Positions 8,498 through 17,196 of a DNA stretch of 49,298 nucleotides are shown one piece after another. Under the pieces are notes generated by a model, which saw only the letters and a list, made by a program, of their open reading frames with translations, did not search any database and was not told the DNA's origin. A program made the translations under genes and the position numbers. This DNA comes from DATMNR01 sp963702765 (lineage in GTDB: Bacteria; Chloroflexota; Ktedonobacteria; Ktedonobacterales; Ktedonobacteraceae): NCBI GenBank assembly GCA_963702765.1, contig CAVPEB010000038.1, forward strand, positions 1 through 49,298, read 5' to 3'. The first letter of the stretch is position 1. Each line of letters opens with the position of its first letter.

Positions 8498-10165
8498 ATG
8501 TATAAAAAGCCGCCAGATGAAGAGCGAACGACTGAATACCCAGAAATCACATACCCTGCTCAAAGGCGTAAGCGTCCTGTTTCTTCCTCCAGGCAAAGTC
8601 CTAAAAATCAACGATCCGACGCTTTCTATGCAGATGAACACCCTGAGATACCCAGAGTAAGACGCGCATCACTCCAGCCATCCTCACCTTCACGTACATC
8701 AGAATGTATTCAGGATGTAGGTGACCAGGACAGTATCAGTGAACAAATCACCAGAACAGATAAAGTAAAAGCGACAGCACATCGTCGTTCGTATACTGCT
8801 CCTGATCATTCTCCATCATCTGCTTCAAGGCAACTGCACCGGGCAAAGTCACCAACAACTTCTCGTCATTCTCATTCCAGCAATACTTTGCTTTCTCGTT
8901 TGCAACAATTGAGCCAGAACCGAATCTTTATGGTCTGTTGCATCATTGGACTTGTCATCGCCATAAGTGCCCAAATTTTTATCAATCATAACCAAACCGC
9001 TGCTACTTTAAGCTCCTGGGGAAACACACACACAAAACAGTCAACAACTAGCGACAACACTCCAGCCAGCGCACATAAACTGGTTATCATTCCTCAGGAT
9101 ACAGATCATCCTGCCCCACCGGTTTTAGCGGAATCCGCGTACCTGCTAGATGCTAATACGGGTACCACACTGTATGCATATAATCCATTCACGCGTTTGC
9201 CCATGTTGAGTACAACGAAACTCATGACTGCTTCCCTGGCAGTTGAATCTGGCAACCTCGATCAGAAAATCACCATTACGAAAGCAATGAGTAGCGATAT
9301 TAACCAACTGAGCGCTGATAGTGCTTTATTTGGCATAAAAAAAGGCGAAACATATACACTTCGTGATCTGCTGTATGGATTACTCTTTGTTTCGGGCAAT
9401 GACGCGGCTATCGCTATTGCTGATGGGCTTGGAGGCAATCTACAAAATTTTGTAACACACATGAATCAGAAAGCTCGTCAACTTGGGATGTACGATACGC
9501 ATTTCGTAAACCCACACGGATTATTGGATTTAGGCCAGTATTCATGCGCTCATGACCTGGCGATACTTGGAAAATACAGTATGAGCCTGCCTCTTCTCCA
9601 CACAATAAGCGGCCAGAACTCGTATCATATTCCTGCCGGAGGGAATCACCCTGAACGGTTCTTAATCAACGAAAATCAATTTATGTGGTGGTATCCAGGA
9701 GTAGACGGAGGGAAAACTGGATATGATGGAGAGAAGGATTTTATTCAAGTCATGTCCGTTACACGCAACAATCACCATCTTATCGGCGTGGTCATGCATA
9801 CCAATAACTGGTGGACTGATATGCGCGACTTGATGAATTGGGGCTTTGACTCTTTCACCTGGATTTCACCACGTGATGTCGATGCAAATCAACATCCTAT
9901 CCCCTATGATGATCTGTGGAACTACTTCGCAAGTGATACACAAAACGTCACAATTCCAACCACTGATAAAGGACGTTATTACGTTTATACGGGCTTTAGT
10001 ATCTCCGGTCCGATTATGGTCTATTTTGACAAGAATGGCGGCTTATCGAAGTTTGGATACCCTATGAAAATGCCAACATCTTCCAGTACGTCCATCACGA
10101 GTCAGCAATTTCAACACACTACCATTCAATGCAATGTGGCAACAGGACTTTGCCAAACCATATAA
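8498..10165 (+). CDS. Membrane-anchored D-alanyl-D-alanine carboxypeptidase (PBP5/DacF family)
   Basis: Penicillin-binding serine peptidase that trims D-Ala from peptidoglycan stem peptides outside the membrane. All three motifs are present: SxxK (Ser238-Thr-Thr-Lys241), SGN (Ser299-Asn301) and KTG (Lys406-Gly408). About 140 residues of charged, Ser/Pro-rich sequence precede one membrane segment (about residues 143-163). This makes a long disordered cytoplasmic tail, unusual for DacF-type enzymes, which normally carry a cleaved signal peptide. The C-terminus ends in a cysteine-bearing tail after an LGFP-like FGYP turn. ATG 8498 is chosen, with AGGAG 14 bases upstream; the open frame extends to TTG 8465. 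Cell-wall genes murT and gatD follow. Confidence 0.92.
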   Translation: MYKKPPDEERTTEYPEITYPAQRRKRPVSSSRQSPKNQRSDAFYADEHPEIPRVRRASLQPSSPSRTSECIQDVGDQDSISEQITRTDKVKATAHRRSYTAPDHSPSSASRQLHRAKSPTTSRHSHSSNTLLSRLQQLSQNRIFMVCCIIGLVIAISAQIFINHNQTAATLSSWGNTHTKQSTTSDNTPASAHKLVIIPQDTDHPAPPVLAESAYLLDANTGTTLYAYNPFTRLPMLSTTKLMTASLAVESGNLDQKITITKAMSSDINQLSADSALFGIKKGETYTLRDLLYGLLFVSGNDAAIAIADGLGGNLQNFVTHMNQKARQLGMYDTHFVNPHGLLDLGQYSCAHDLAILGKYSMSLPLLHTISGQNSYHIPAGGNHPERFLINENQFMWWYPGVDGGKTGYDGEKDFIQVMSVTRNNHHLIGVVMHTNNWWTDMRDLMNWGFDSFTWISPRDVDANQHPIPYDDLWNYFASDTQNVTIPTTDKGRYYVYTGFSISGPIMVYFDKNGGLSKFGYPMKMPTSSSTSITSQQFQHTTIQCNVATGLCQTI

Positions 10166-10195
10166 CAAGTGCTGCGCATAAAGGTTCTACGCTAC

Positions 10196-10224
10196 TTGTT
10201 CCTGATCAGTTCTTTTGTTATACT
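10196..10224 (+). promoter_or_regulatory. Sigma70-like promoter of murT
   Basis: TTGTTC (10196-10201) and TATACT (10219-10224) are separated by exactly 17 bases. They lie 36 bases before the murT ATG, which has GAGG as ribosome-binding site. Predicted from sequence only. Confidence 0.55.
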
Positions 10225-10259
10225 GCATCCCATAAAATATGGCTAATCTGTGAGGATAT

Positions 10260-11712
10260 ATGATTAAAGAAGAAATACATAGCTCTAATGGCAAAATTTC
10301 CTCTCCCTCTGGCCTGGAAAGGGCCAGGCTCAGCCTGGCAATCTCGGCAGGAAAACTGGCTGGCGCATCTGGACGCCTGTTACGTATTGGTGGTGGCACA
10401 AGTTTACCCGGTTTAGTGGCCAGACGCATTGACCCTGACATACTGAAATCTGTAGTGGGAGCAAGCAAAGCTAAAAAGATAGTCATCACAGGTAGTAATG
10501 GCAAAACGACCACTGCACGCATGACCGCTGCTATGGCAACAAGCAACGGCAAAAGTGTTTCCCACAACCGCGCGGGTTCTAACATGCTTCAAGGAGTGAC
10601 ATCGGTAGCGGTCAACTTTGCCGATATTTTCGGAAGGTTACACAGCGATGTGCTGCTTTTTGAAATCGACGAGGGTACTATGCCCCTGGCAATGCCAGAG
10701 ATTTCGCCAGATGTTGTGGTCATTACAAACATCTTCCGTGATCAGTTGGATCGTTACGGGGAATTATATTCAGTCGCCAAAGCACTGGATAAAACGCTTG
10801 AAGACCTCCCTGAATCCTCCATTATCCTCTTGAATGGCAATGATCCTCAGGTCGCCAATTTCGGTCAAAAGACACGGGCTAAGCGTCTCTTCTTTGGCCT
10901 GGAGACAACCGATGTCGGGACACCAGTGCCTGAGCAATCAGCAGATATTATTCGCTGCATACATTGCCAGGAAGATTTCCAATACGAGGTTGCCTATATC
11001 TCACATCTGGGCATGTATCACTGTCCCAATTGTGGCTATACACTCCCTCCTTTAGATATTGCAGCAACTTCGATCAAGTTAGCATCCGATGGACAAGGCC
11101 CTTCATTTGTAGAGTTGCGCACACCTCAAGGCAATCTAAGTTTAGAGATCTCTCTTCCCGGTCTACATAATGTATATAATGCCGCAGCAGCTATCGGCGC
11201 TTCCCTGGCCGCAGGTTTCGAGAAAGAGAAGTTGCCACAAGCGCTGGTCAACTTGAAGCCTGCTTTCGGGCGTTTGGAGAAGATACAAGCAGGAGATCAA
11301 ACGATTTACCTTATCCTTCGTGAAAAATCCTACGTCATTCAACCTCATATTACGTTTAATTGCGCAGCACGCGGGACAAAAGCACGTGATGCTTGCAGCC
11401 AGTCATACTATTGTTGATGGCGAAGACTTCTCCTGGCTGTGGGATATCGAACTTGAAGAAATTGCGCCAGAAATCCTTGATGTGGTGTGCAGTGGCAACA
11501 AACCTGAAGAGATCGCAATGCGTCTTAAATATGCTGAGATACCAACAGACAGGATTAGTCAGAATTCCAATCTTGAGTCAGCACTAGATCAGGCACTCAA
11601 GAATGCAGGACCCGGTGGAACTCTCTACATTTTGAGCAGTTATACCCCCACAAATGAACTTCGCCGTATTATGCAAAAACGTGGCTGGGTAAAACACGTC
11701 TGGCAGGACTGA
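10260..11712 (+). pseudogene. murT: MurT, lipid II isoglutaminyl synthase ligase subunit, one frameshift
   Basis: Mur ligase-like subunit that, with GatD, amidates the D-glutamate of lipid II. The ATP loop TGSNGKTTT is at residues 77-85. A four-cysteine zinc ribbon (Cys233, 236, 255, 258) sits inside the middle domain, as in known MurT. The C-terminal DUF1727 part carries DGEDFSWLWD, with the aspartate that completes the GatD active site. At about 11319 one extra C throws YLIL out of frame with VKNPTSFNL. The span is 3n+1, so dropping one base gives 483 intact residues. Because the pathway is often essential and gatD is intact, sequence error or a recent mutation is likelier than old decay. 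GatD should follow directly but is separated by an insertion. Confidence 0.9.
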
Positions 11713-12134
11713 CACTCCCCGGCAAGATGGCCGGGGCTTCCTGGTTCAACGAGCGGGCTTGCCACTGTGCCCTCACGGGTACAGTCGTAGCGGCCCACTT
11801 TTCCCAGGCGTTCGTACTCTTGCGAGTACCTGTTCCCGTGTGCCCCACGGTACAGGAGAAAGAAACGGAGGTTTATCCATTGAAAGAGACCATCAAGCCG
11901 TCAGGCGAGAGTGCGCTCCCCAAGAGATTCTACGCTGGCTCTTTCATTGTTTCGCGGGCTAACACGGTCGTGTTTTTATCTCTGGCCCTGCACCAGAGAA
12001 CCCAGCTAAACGCGATTTGGTTGTCAAGGTTCTCTGTATCCATTCTATCTGAGGTAAGCAAAATCGGAAAGGGCATGTCGACCCTAGACATGTGTCTTCA
12101 TCTCCGCCTTGAAAGGACGGGCGGGGCTTTCTAA
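11709..12134 (-). mobile_element. IS200/IS605-like non-coding element between murT and gatD
   Basis: About 425 bases without a credible gene, bounded by GC-rich hairpins of similar design. One is CCCCGGC/GGCCGGGG at 11716-11735, ending in the AGTGTCA-type edge on the minus strand. The other is CCGCC/GGGCGGGG at 12108-12130. This hairpin-plus-edge layout matches IS605-family ends and the 3' scaffold of TnpB guide RNAs, with the right end on the minus strand touching the murT stop codon. No transposase or tnpB is present, so it would be a non-autonomous element or an orphan guide-RNA locus. Boundaries are approximate. Confidence 0.55.
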
Positions 12135-12152
12135 AAAGGATGTATAAAGACA

Positions 12153-12956
12153 ATGAGTGAACACGTCCAAGATACAGGTATGGTTTTGAATATCGGTCAT
12201 CTCTATCCTACACTTATGAGTGTGGCGGCTGATCGGGGTAACCTTTTTGCTATTGAGAAGCGTTGTAAGTGGAGAGGCATATCCACTGCAGTTGAGCAGA
12301 TTTTTGTGAAGCAGACTCCTGATTTCTCAAAATATGACCTGATACTCTTTCATGGTGGTGCAGATCGCGAAATGGAGCTGGCTTCACAAGACATCCAGAC
12401 CAAAGCGTCATCATTGATCGATGCAGCGGAATCACATACTGTTTTTCTGAGCATCTGTGCAGGGTACCAGCTTCTTGGGCATTATTATAAGCCTTTCAAA
12501 GGGCCGGAACTCAAAGGAGTAGGACTGCTCGATTTTTATACTGAAGGCAGCGATACGCGTTATATGACACACATGGCACTGGAGTGCGATTTTGAGCAAA
12601 CGGGGAAAAATGTGCTGGTGGGTTACGAAAATCATAGTGGTCGTACGTATCTTGGCTCGAATGCCCAACCACTTGGGAAAGTAATTGTTGGCTGGGGCAA
12701 TAACGGCAAGGATGGTTTCGAAGGAGCTATGTATAAACAGGTCTTCGGCACGTATCTTCACGGTCCATTGCTACCAAAAAATCCCTGGTTCACCGATTAC
12801 CTGATTCAACTTGCTCTCTCGCGCCGATATGGGAAAGTCGAGCTAACACCGCTGGATGATACTATCGAAAACGAAGCGCACGACGCTGCTTTTAAACTTG
12901 CAATGCAGTTCAAGGGCACAACATCTGCAATTGAAGCCACACCCTGGAAGAGGTAA
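12153..12956 (+). CDS. gatD: GatD, lipid II isoglutaminyl synthase glutaminase subunit
   Basis: Class I glutamine amidotransferase-like protein (CobB/CobQ type) of 267 residues. It releases ammonia from glutamine for MurT to amidate lipid II. The nucleophile is Cys102 (SICAGYQLLG) and the partner histidine is His203 (GTYLHGPLLPKNP). There is no biosynthetic domain, as expected for the small GatD group. The ribosome-binding site is weak (AAGGAT about 12 bases before the ATG), perhaps because the non-coding insertion has separated it from murT and removed translational coupling. The next reading frame begins right after its stop. Confidence 0.94.
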   Translation: MSEHVQDTGMVLNIGHLYPTLMSVAADRGNLFAIEKRCKWRGISTAVEQIFVKQTPDFSKYDLILFHGGADREMELASQDIQTKASSLIDAAESHTVFLSICAGYQLLGHYYKPFKGPELKGVGLLDFYTEGSDTRYMTHMALECDFEQTGKNVLVGYENHSGRTYLGSNAQPLGKVIVGWGNNGKDGFEGAMYKQVFGTYLHGPLLPKNPWFTDYLIQLALSRRYGKVELTPLDDTIENEAHDAAFKLAMQFKGTTSAIEATPWKR

Positions 12957-13009
12957 TGCCAGTTAAAAGGCTCGATTGGTCGCTTTAAACAACAACATCT
13001 CAACATTCA

Positions 13010-13030
13010 GGGCGGAGGCAAGCTCCGCCC
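13010..13030. repeat. Hairpin repeat with GCAAG loop, GC-rich stem
   Basis: GGGCGGAG and CTCCGCCC pair perfectly around the loop GCAAG. The right side runs into CCCCTACATT. The same loop and right flank occur at 33101-33130 with a different but equally paired stem. It lies where the start of the following lipoprotein gene would be expected. Confidence 0.7.
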
Positions 13031-13034
13031 CTAC

Positions 13035-13835
13035 ATTAGGTTATACATCCTTCTCTGCTTATTAGTACTACCTCTGGCTGGTTGTGATATTCTTCCTACT
13101 GTCACGGTCAGTATTACACCTGCACCGTCTTCTTCGAACGGAACTCAGTTAAATGTATGGAATAAAGCAGCAACAGGAGTAGAAGTTCGTAACGAAGATT
13201 GGAAGAATGCTGACGGCGATGATGACACGGTAACTATCGTGCGTTTTGATACACGCAAGGTCAAAGTAAGTGTTGGCTATCAGCCGGGACAACCCATATC
13301 AATGAATGATTGGATGCAACAAGAACACCCACTCGCAATCATAAATGGCGGGTATTTTGATCAGCAGTTTAATGCAACGGCTCTTGTCGTTTCTAATGGT
13401 CAGGTTTTTGGTCAATCGTACGCTGGATTCGGCGGCATGCTCTCAGTAGACTCTCTTGGATCGTTAAGCCTGCGCTCTTTACACCAACAACCATATAATC
13501 CCAATTCCGAGCGATTAGAGCAGGCTACACAATCAGCGCCGATGCTGATGCTAGACGGCAAACGCACGCAATTTAGCGCCGATGCCTCGCAGACTCGTCG
13601 CAGTGTTGTTGCTATGGACAAACAGGGTCGTCTCCTGTTCATTGTCAGTCCAAATCCGGTTTTTTCACTCGACGAGCTTGCTGATCAACTCGTTTCATCT
13701 GACCTGTCTATCGAGACGGCGCTCAATCTTGACGGTGGCTCATCCACTGGCCTGTACGTAAATGGAGGCAGTTCGCAGGTTTCGATCGACTCTTTTGCGA
13801 AACTGCCCCTTGTCATTATCGTGAAAGCGCGTTGA
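13035..13835 (+). CDS. Phosphodiester glycosidase-family (NAGPA-like) lipoprotein, no canonical start codon
   Basis: The C-terminal two thirds matches the NAGPA/phosphodiester-glycosidase family: AIINGGYFD, RRSVVAMDKQGRL and ALNLDGGSSTGLYV. Upstream in the same frame is a clear lipoprotein signal, ILLCLLVLPLAGC, so the mature protein is probably membrane-anchored outside the cell. The frame is open back to the gatD stop at 12956 but holds no ATG, GTG or TTG before GTG 13239, which would delete the signal. The ATT at 13035 just before the signal (after a GGAGG about 16 bases upstream) is the least bad start. A palindromic repeat occupies the normal start region, so the 5' end may have been replaced. 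The substrate is unknown. Confidence 0.7.
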   Translation: MRLYILLCLLVLPLAGCDILPTVTVSITPAPSSSNGTQLNVWNKAATGVEVRNEDWKNADGDDDTVTIVRFDTRKVKVSVGYQPGQPISMNDWMQQEHPLAIINGGYFDQQFNATALVVSNGQVFGQSYAGFGGMLSVDSLGSLSLRSLHQQPYNPNSERLEQATQSAPMLMLDGKRTQFSADASQTRRSVVAMDKQGRLLFIVSPNPVFSLDELADQLVSSDLSIETALNLDGGSSTGLYVNGGSSQVSIDSFAKLPLVIIVKAR

Positions 13836-13841
13836 ATTCCT

Positions 13842-15590
13842 CTATGCGATACTGGCTATTCCTTCGCGGATTTCTCTTTGGATAACCTGTACAACATCTT
13901 GCAGAGGTACTATGCGCCCTTCTTTCTGCGAACGCAGTTTGAGTTCAATGCCCCCGTTCTTCAGTGAACGTTTGCTTACAACAGCACGAATCGGCAAACC
14001 AATGAGATCAGCATCGTTGAACTTGACTCCTGCAGTCTCGGCACGATCATCGTAGAGGACTTCTATGCCAGCAGCATTCAAATCAGCATATAATTGCTCA
14101 GCAATCTGGCGATTCTCATCCTTCTCCAAATCCAACCCAACCAATGCGACATGATAGGGAGCAATGCTAAAAGGCCAGGTGATACCTTTCTCGTCATGGC
14201 TTTGTTCGACAGCTGTTGCCATAATGCGCCCAACGCCTATGCCATAGCAACCCATGAGTATTGGATGCGCTTCACCCTCAGCATCGAGATACGTTGCTTC
14301 GAACAGTTCGCTATACTTGGTGCCTAATTTGAAGATGTGGCCTACTTCGCTGCCACGCACAGCATGCAACGTTCCTCCACAACGCACGCAGATCGAGCCA
14401 TCATTGGCAGAGGCAATATCTTCCCATACATCTACACGGAAATCACGCGGGTAGTTCACATTCTTGACGTGATAATCAACGCGATTTGCTCCAGCTACGA
14501 AGTTATTACCTAGTTTCAATGATGGATCGGCCACAATCAGCACATGTTCATCCTTGTGCAACGGTGATGTATAACCTGCTACAATACCCGCATGTACCAG
14601 TTCTTCTGCTGTTGCGAGGTGCAAGTCAGCAGCATTTACCCCTTCGTGATACAGTGTATTCGACAGCTTTATTTCATTGATCTCTAAATCACCACGTACA
14701 ACAGCTAACACCATTCTACCTCCTGCTACATAGCAGACGGTTTTCATGGTCTTTGATTCAGGAATATCGAGAAAAGCCGTCAGATCACTAATAGACATAC
14801 TATTTGGTGTATATACTTCTTCGAGTTCTTGTTCTGTCTCTCGGGCAAACTCAGTTCGCACAAATTCGGCCTTTTCACGGTTGGCTGCATAATCGCACTG
14901 ATCACAGATCATCGCGTCATCTTCACCAGCCTCCGTGATAGCGATGAACTCTTGCGAAGCTTTACCCCCAATTGCGCCGCTATCAGCATGAATGACGATA
15001 AAACGCAAGCCACTCCGTGTGAAGATAGCGCGATAAGCGTCTGCCATCTTTCGATAACTGATATCCATACCTTCGGGATCTGCATCGAAACTGTAGAGAT
15101 CTTTCATGATGAACTCGCGCACGCGTAACAAACCAGCGCGCGGGCGAGGCTCATCGCGCAGCTTTGTTTGTATCTGATAGATGAGTTGCGGGAGATCGCG
15201 ATAGCTACGCACGAATTCCGATACCAGGGTCGTCACGACCTCTTCATGAGTCGGGCCTAGCACCATTTCACGTCCTTTGCGATCTTTTAGTTTGAATAAT
15301 ACGTCTCCCATTGCCTCAGTACGCGATGGGCCGCTTGCCGGTTGTTTATCCCATAAATCCTTGGGTTGAATAACAGGCATGGAAATTTCTTGTCCTCCAG
15401 CACGATCCATTTCCTCGCGCACAATCTGCGAAATCTTTCTTATGACCCGGTTGCCAAGCGGCAGGTAGCTATAGACACCTGAGGTAAGCTGCCGAATAAA
15501 ACCGCCACGCACTAAAAGTTCCTGGTTGCCACCTTCTGAATCGCGCGGTACTTCGCGCAGTGTCTTTGTGAGTTGTTCTGAAACTCTCAT
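13842..15590 (-). CDS. proS: Prolyl-tRNA synthetase, bacterial type with editing domain
   Basis: Class II prolyl-tRNA synthetase of 582 residues. Class II motif 2 is visible as FRDEPRPR-like LRDEPRPRAGLLRVREFIMKD. Motif 3 is GCYGIGVGRIMA, followed by the anticodon-binding domain to the C-terminus. An insertion of roughly 180 residues (about 225-400) between motifs 2 and 3 corresponds to the bacterial editing (INS) domain, which clears Ala-tRNA(Pro). GAGG five bases before the ATG supports the start. A truncated tnpB ends 10 bases upstream, so the native promoter or operon link may have been lost. A second proS of a different type lies 2.3 kb upstream on the same strand. Confidence 0.96.
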   Translation of the reverse strand: MRVSEQLTKTLREVPRDSEGGNQELLVRGGFIRQLTSGVYSYLPLGNRVIRKISQIVREEMDRAGGQEISMPVIQPKDLWDKQPASGPSRTEAMGDVLFKLKDRKGREMVLGPTHEEVVTTLVSEFVRSYRDLPQLIYQIQTKLRDEPRPRAGLLRVREFIMKDLYSFDADPEGMDISYRKMADAYRAIFTRSGLRFIVIHADSGAIGGKASQEFIAITEAGEDDAMICDQCDYAANREKAEFVRTEFARETEQELEEVYTPNSMSISDLTAFLDIPESKTMKTVCYVAGGRMVLAVVRGDLEINEIKLSNTLYHEGVNAADLHLATAEELVHAGIVAGYTSPLHKDEHVLIVADPSLKLGNNFVAGANRVDYHVKNVNYPRDFRVDVWEDIASANDGSICVRCGGTLHAVRGSEVGHIFKLGTKYSELFEATYLDAEGEAHPILMGCYGIGVGRIMATAVEQSHDEKGITWPFSIAPYHVALVGLDLEKDENRQIAEQLYADLNAAGIEVLYDDRAETAGVKFNDADLIGLPIRAVVSKRSLKNGGIELKLRSQKEGRIVPLQDVVQVIQREIREGIASIA

Positions 15591-15600
15591 TATATCCTCA

Positions 15601-16363
15601 TCAGGAGATCAAACTGGTTGTGCCTTTGTGTTCGATATCCTGTATTTGATTCTTGATCTTCATAAGCTGTTTCTGCTTGGAGTGGATCAACTTTTTGCGA
15701 CGTCGGGAGCCTTTCTTCATCTGGCCATCGATGCGGCTATTCAGTTTGGCTTGCAGTTTGTTGCGATACCGCGCTTTGGAGCGCAGCAGCCGCCCATTAA
15801 GCAGGTGAGTACTTCGCCCATCATGGGAAACTGCCGTATGGACTTCTCCCAAGATCGATGCCCGCAACGCTGCCCTGGGGAAATGGACCAATTGGGCTCG
15901 CCTCGTGATAGGTGGCGATGGCTTCGTACTGCGTGCCCGTCCAGTGAAGGACCACAGTCTGAGGCAGATCCCAGGGCCAGTTGAGGATCAACGGTTCGTT
16001 GCCCTTGCCATTGGAGAGACGAAGCGTGCCATCTTTGAGCAGCATCGCCGACCGTTTGTACTCGACCCTGAAGTACCACTTGCGCCTCCTGGGAGGCTTT
16101 GCATCGGGATCACCAGCCTTTGTGCGTTCCCGCCAACTGGAAAGACTGGCAAAGAACGCCTGGACGCAGGCATCGGCAGTGTGAGCGTGCAGCCGCTTCG
16201 ATGTGAAGAGTTGCATCAAATGCTTTGGCTTCAACCAGATATCCTTGTGCCGTACGGTGCGCCAGAAGAAGACCAGCGTTTGGGAATAGAGCTTGCCGCA
16301 TTCCCGAGCCAACTCATCGAGTTGGGCGGTCTTGCCGATGTGTACCCGCCTCACCCGGTACAT
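15601..16363 (-). pseudogene. tnpB: TnpB fragment, frameshifted and truncated at the 3' end
   Basis: The start MYRVRRVHIGKTAQLDELAR and the N-terminal fold of a TnpB are present. The first RuvC aspartate follows in VAGIDLG. One extra base at about 15845 breaks the frame, and coding resumes as EVHTAVSHDG, then a Lys/Arg-rich helix ending DIEHK. The remaining RuvC motifs and the zinc ribbon are gone; the sequence stops ten bases before proS. The nuclease is inactive. Its start overlaps the upstream RHH-type frame by 50 bases, a common arrangement for this type of element. Confidence 0.82.
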
Positions 16364-16883
16364 AAGGCTGGCCCTCCTCTCTCAAAATCTTCCTCAAGGC
16401 GAAACGGATCGCGGCGGTATCGCTCGTGACTCCATATGTGCGACGGATCAGAGCAATCGCGGCCTGATCCTCGTCCTCTAAATTGATATTCATCCGATGC
16501 CCTGCATCTCTTGGAAGGGCGGGATGAGGGCGCTTTTCTCGCTCAGAGCGGGGTTTTACTTGAAGATACAGACGCATGTGCTCTACAGCTTCTAACAAAG
16601 AGAATGTTTCCCACTCTAAATCTGGAAATACGTCACCTTTAGAAGCATTGCATACCAGGCAGGAGGGAATGCAGTTCTCTTTCGTCGTACCTCCATGCAA
16701 AACCATTGGTCTCAAATGATCTAGTACACAAAAAGGAACTTCACCACAATAAGCGCACAAGCCGTTAAATAGCTTAACATTTTCAAGCCATTCATCCGGA
16801 GTGAGCGTAGCTGGTAATCCTGCTCTTCTAGCACGTCCAATATTGTCATGGACCCTTTTGATCTCTTGTGCTAAGTCAATCAC
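16314..16883 (-). CDS. HNH endonuclease-like protein fused to a ribbon-helix-helix domain
   Basis: Open frame of 189 residues. Residues 1 to about 115 hold an HNH zinc-type nuclease: CAYCG, then LDHLRPMVLHGG, then ENCIPSCLVCNASKG. The remainder, from Met about residue 131 (16493), reads MNINLEDEDQAAIALIRRTYG and resembles the small RHH protein that often precedes tnpB. The junction encodes HPALPRDAGH from hairpin-like DNA typical of an insertion end. Insertion of the tnpB element probably removed the HNH stop codon and created the fusion. The RHH part may also start independently at 16493. The GTG start at 16883 overlaps the stop of the upstream RHH gene (GTGA), indicating translational coupling. 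Confidence 0.7.
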   Translation of the reverse strand: MIDLAQEIKRVHDNIGRARRAGLPATLTPDEWLENVKLFNGLCAYCGEVPFCVLDHLRPMVLHGGTTKENCIPSCLVCNASKGDVFPDLEWETFSLLEAVEHMRLYLQVKPRSEREKRPHPALPRDAGHRMNINLEDEDQAAIALIRRTYGVTSDTAAIRFALRKILREEGQPYVPGEAGTHRQDRPTR

Positions 16884-17053
16884 GACTGGCTCTTACCTTC
16901 TTGTTGCTCAACATAGGCCTGCAATGCCCACATGACTTCTGCATTAAAAGATCGCTTGTGCTTTTGGGCTAAGCGGACCATGGCCTCATATAACTCCTTC
17001 GGATAGCGCGTGTTTGTCGAGATAACCTTGCGGTCTGGTGATTGGCGTTTCAT
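16880..17053 (-). CDS. Arc-type ribbon-helix-helix DNA-binding protein
   Basis: A 57-residue protein beginning MKRQSPDRKV, followed by TRYPKELYEAM and KRSFNAEVMWALQAYVE. This is the strand-helix-helix pattern of Arc/MetJ repressors. It probably represses its own promoter. The ATG at 17053 is preferred over longer versions because a strong promoter sits immediately before it. The -10 box ends six bases from the ATG, so the message is likely leaderless. Its TGA overlaps the GTG of the HNH gene, so the two form a coupled pair. A regulator plus nuclease pair recalls toxin-antitoxin or mobile-gene control, but that is inference. Confidence 0.78.
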   Translation of the reverse strand: MKRQSPDRKVISTNTRYPKELYEAMVRLAQKHKRSFNAEVMWALQAYVEQQEGKSQS

Positions 17054-17059
17054 GTTACT

Positions 17060-17088
17060 ATTATAGCACCATTTTAGTAACATGCCAA
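17060..17088 (-). promoter_or_regulatory. Strong promoter of the RHH/HNH pair
   Basis: On the minus strand TTGGCA (17083-17088) and TATAAT (17060-17065) are separated by exactly 17 bases. The -10 box ends six bases before the ATG, implying a leaderless transcript. An inverted repeat, GTTACTA (17054-17060) and TAGTAAC (17075-17081), overlaps the -10 region and would suit a repressor site. Confidence 0.75.
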
Positions 17089-17097
17089 GGGCTGTTG

Positions 17098-17112
17098 ACA
17101 CCATAATGGTGT
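17098..17112. promoter_or_regulatory. Operator-like perfect palindrome
   Basis: ACACCAT and ATGGTGT flank a single central base, ten bases upstream of the -35 box of the RHH gene. An ATGGTG unit recurs inside the promoter spacer. It is a candidate binding site for the Arc-type protein. Confidence 0.55.
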
Positions 17113-17196
17113 ACTTGTCTATGCTCCAAGAGCACGGACTAAAGCCACGGTAGCCCGACCACCGTGTAAAAAGCCCGTGGCTTTTGGCAACCTGGA
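17113..17196 (-). other. GC-rich hairpin segment, probable insertion edge
   Basis: Contains AAAGCCACGG pairing with CCGTGGCTTT, with an internal ACCGTG/CACGGT pair, directly after the B3/B4 gene stop. Its design resembles IS605-type right ends, so it probably marks one edge of the insertion that separates the B3/B4 gene from the downstream proS. Confidence 0.4.

Noticed and set aside
11260..11420. Programmed frameshift in murT
   Set aside because: No slippery heptamer or downstream structure is evident and the shift is a simple extra base, like those in three other genes.
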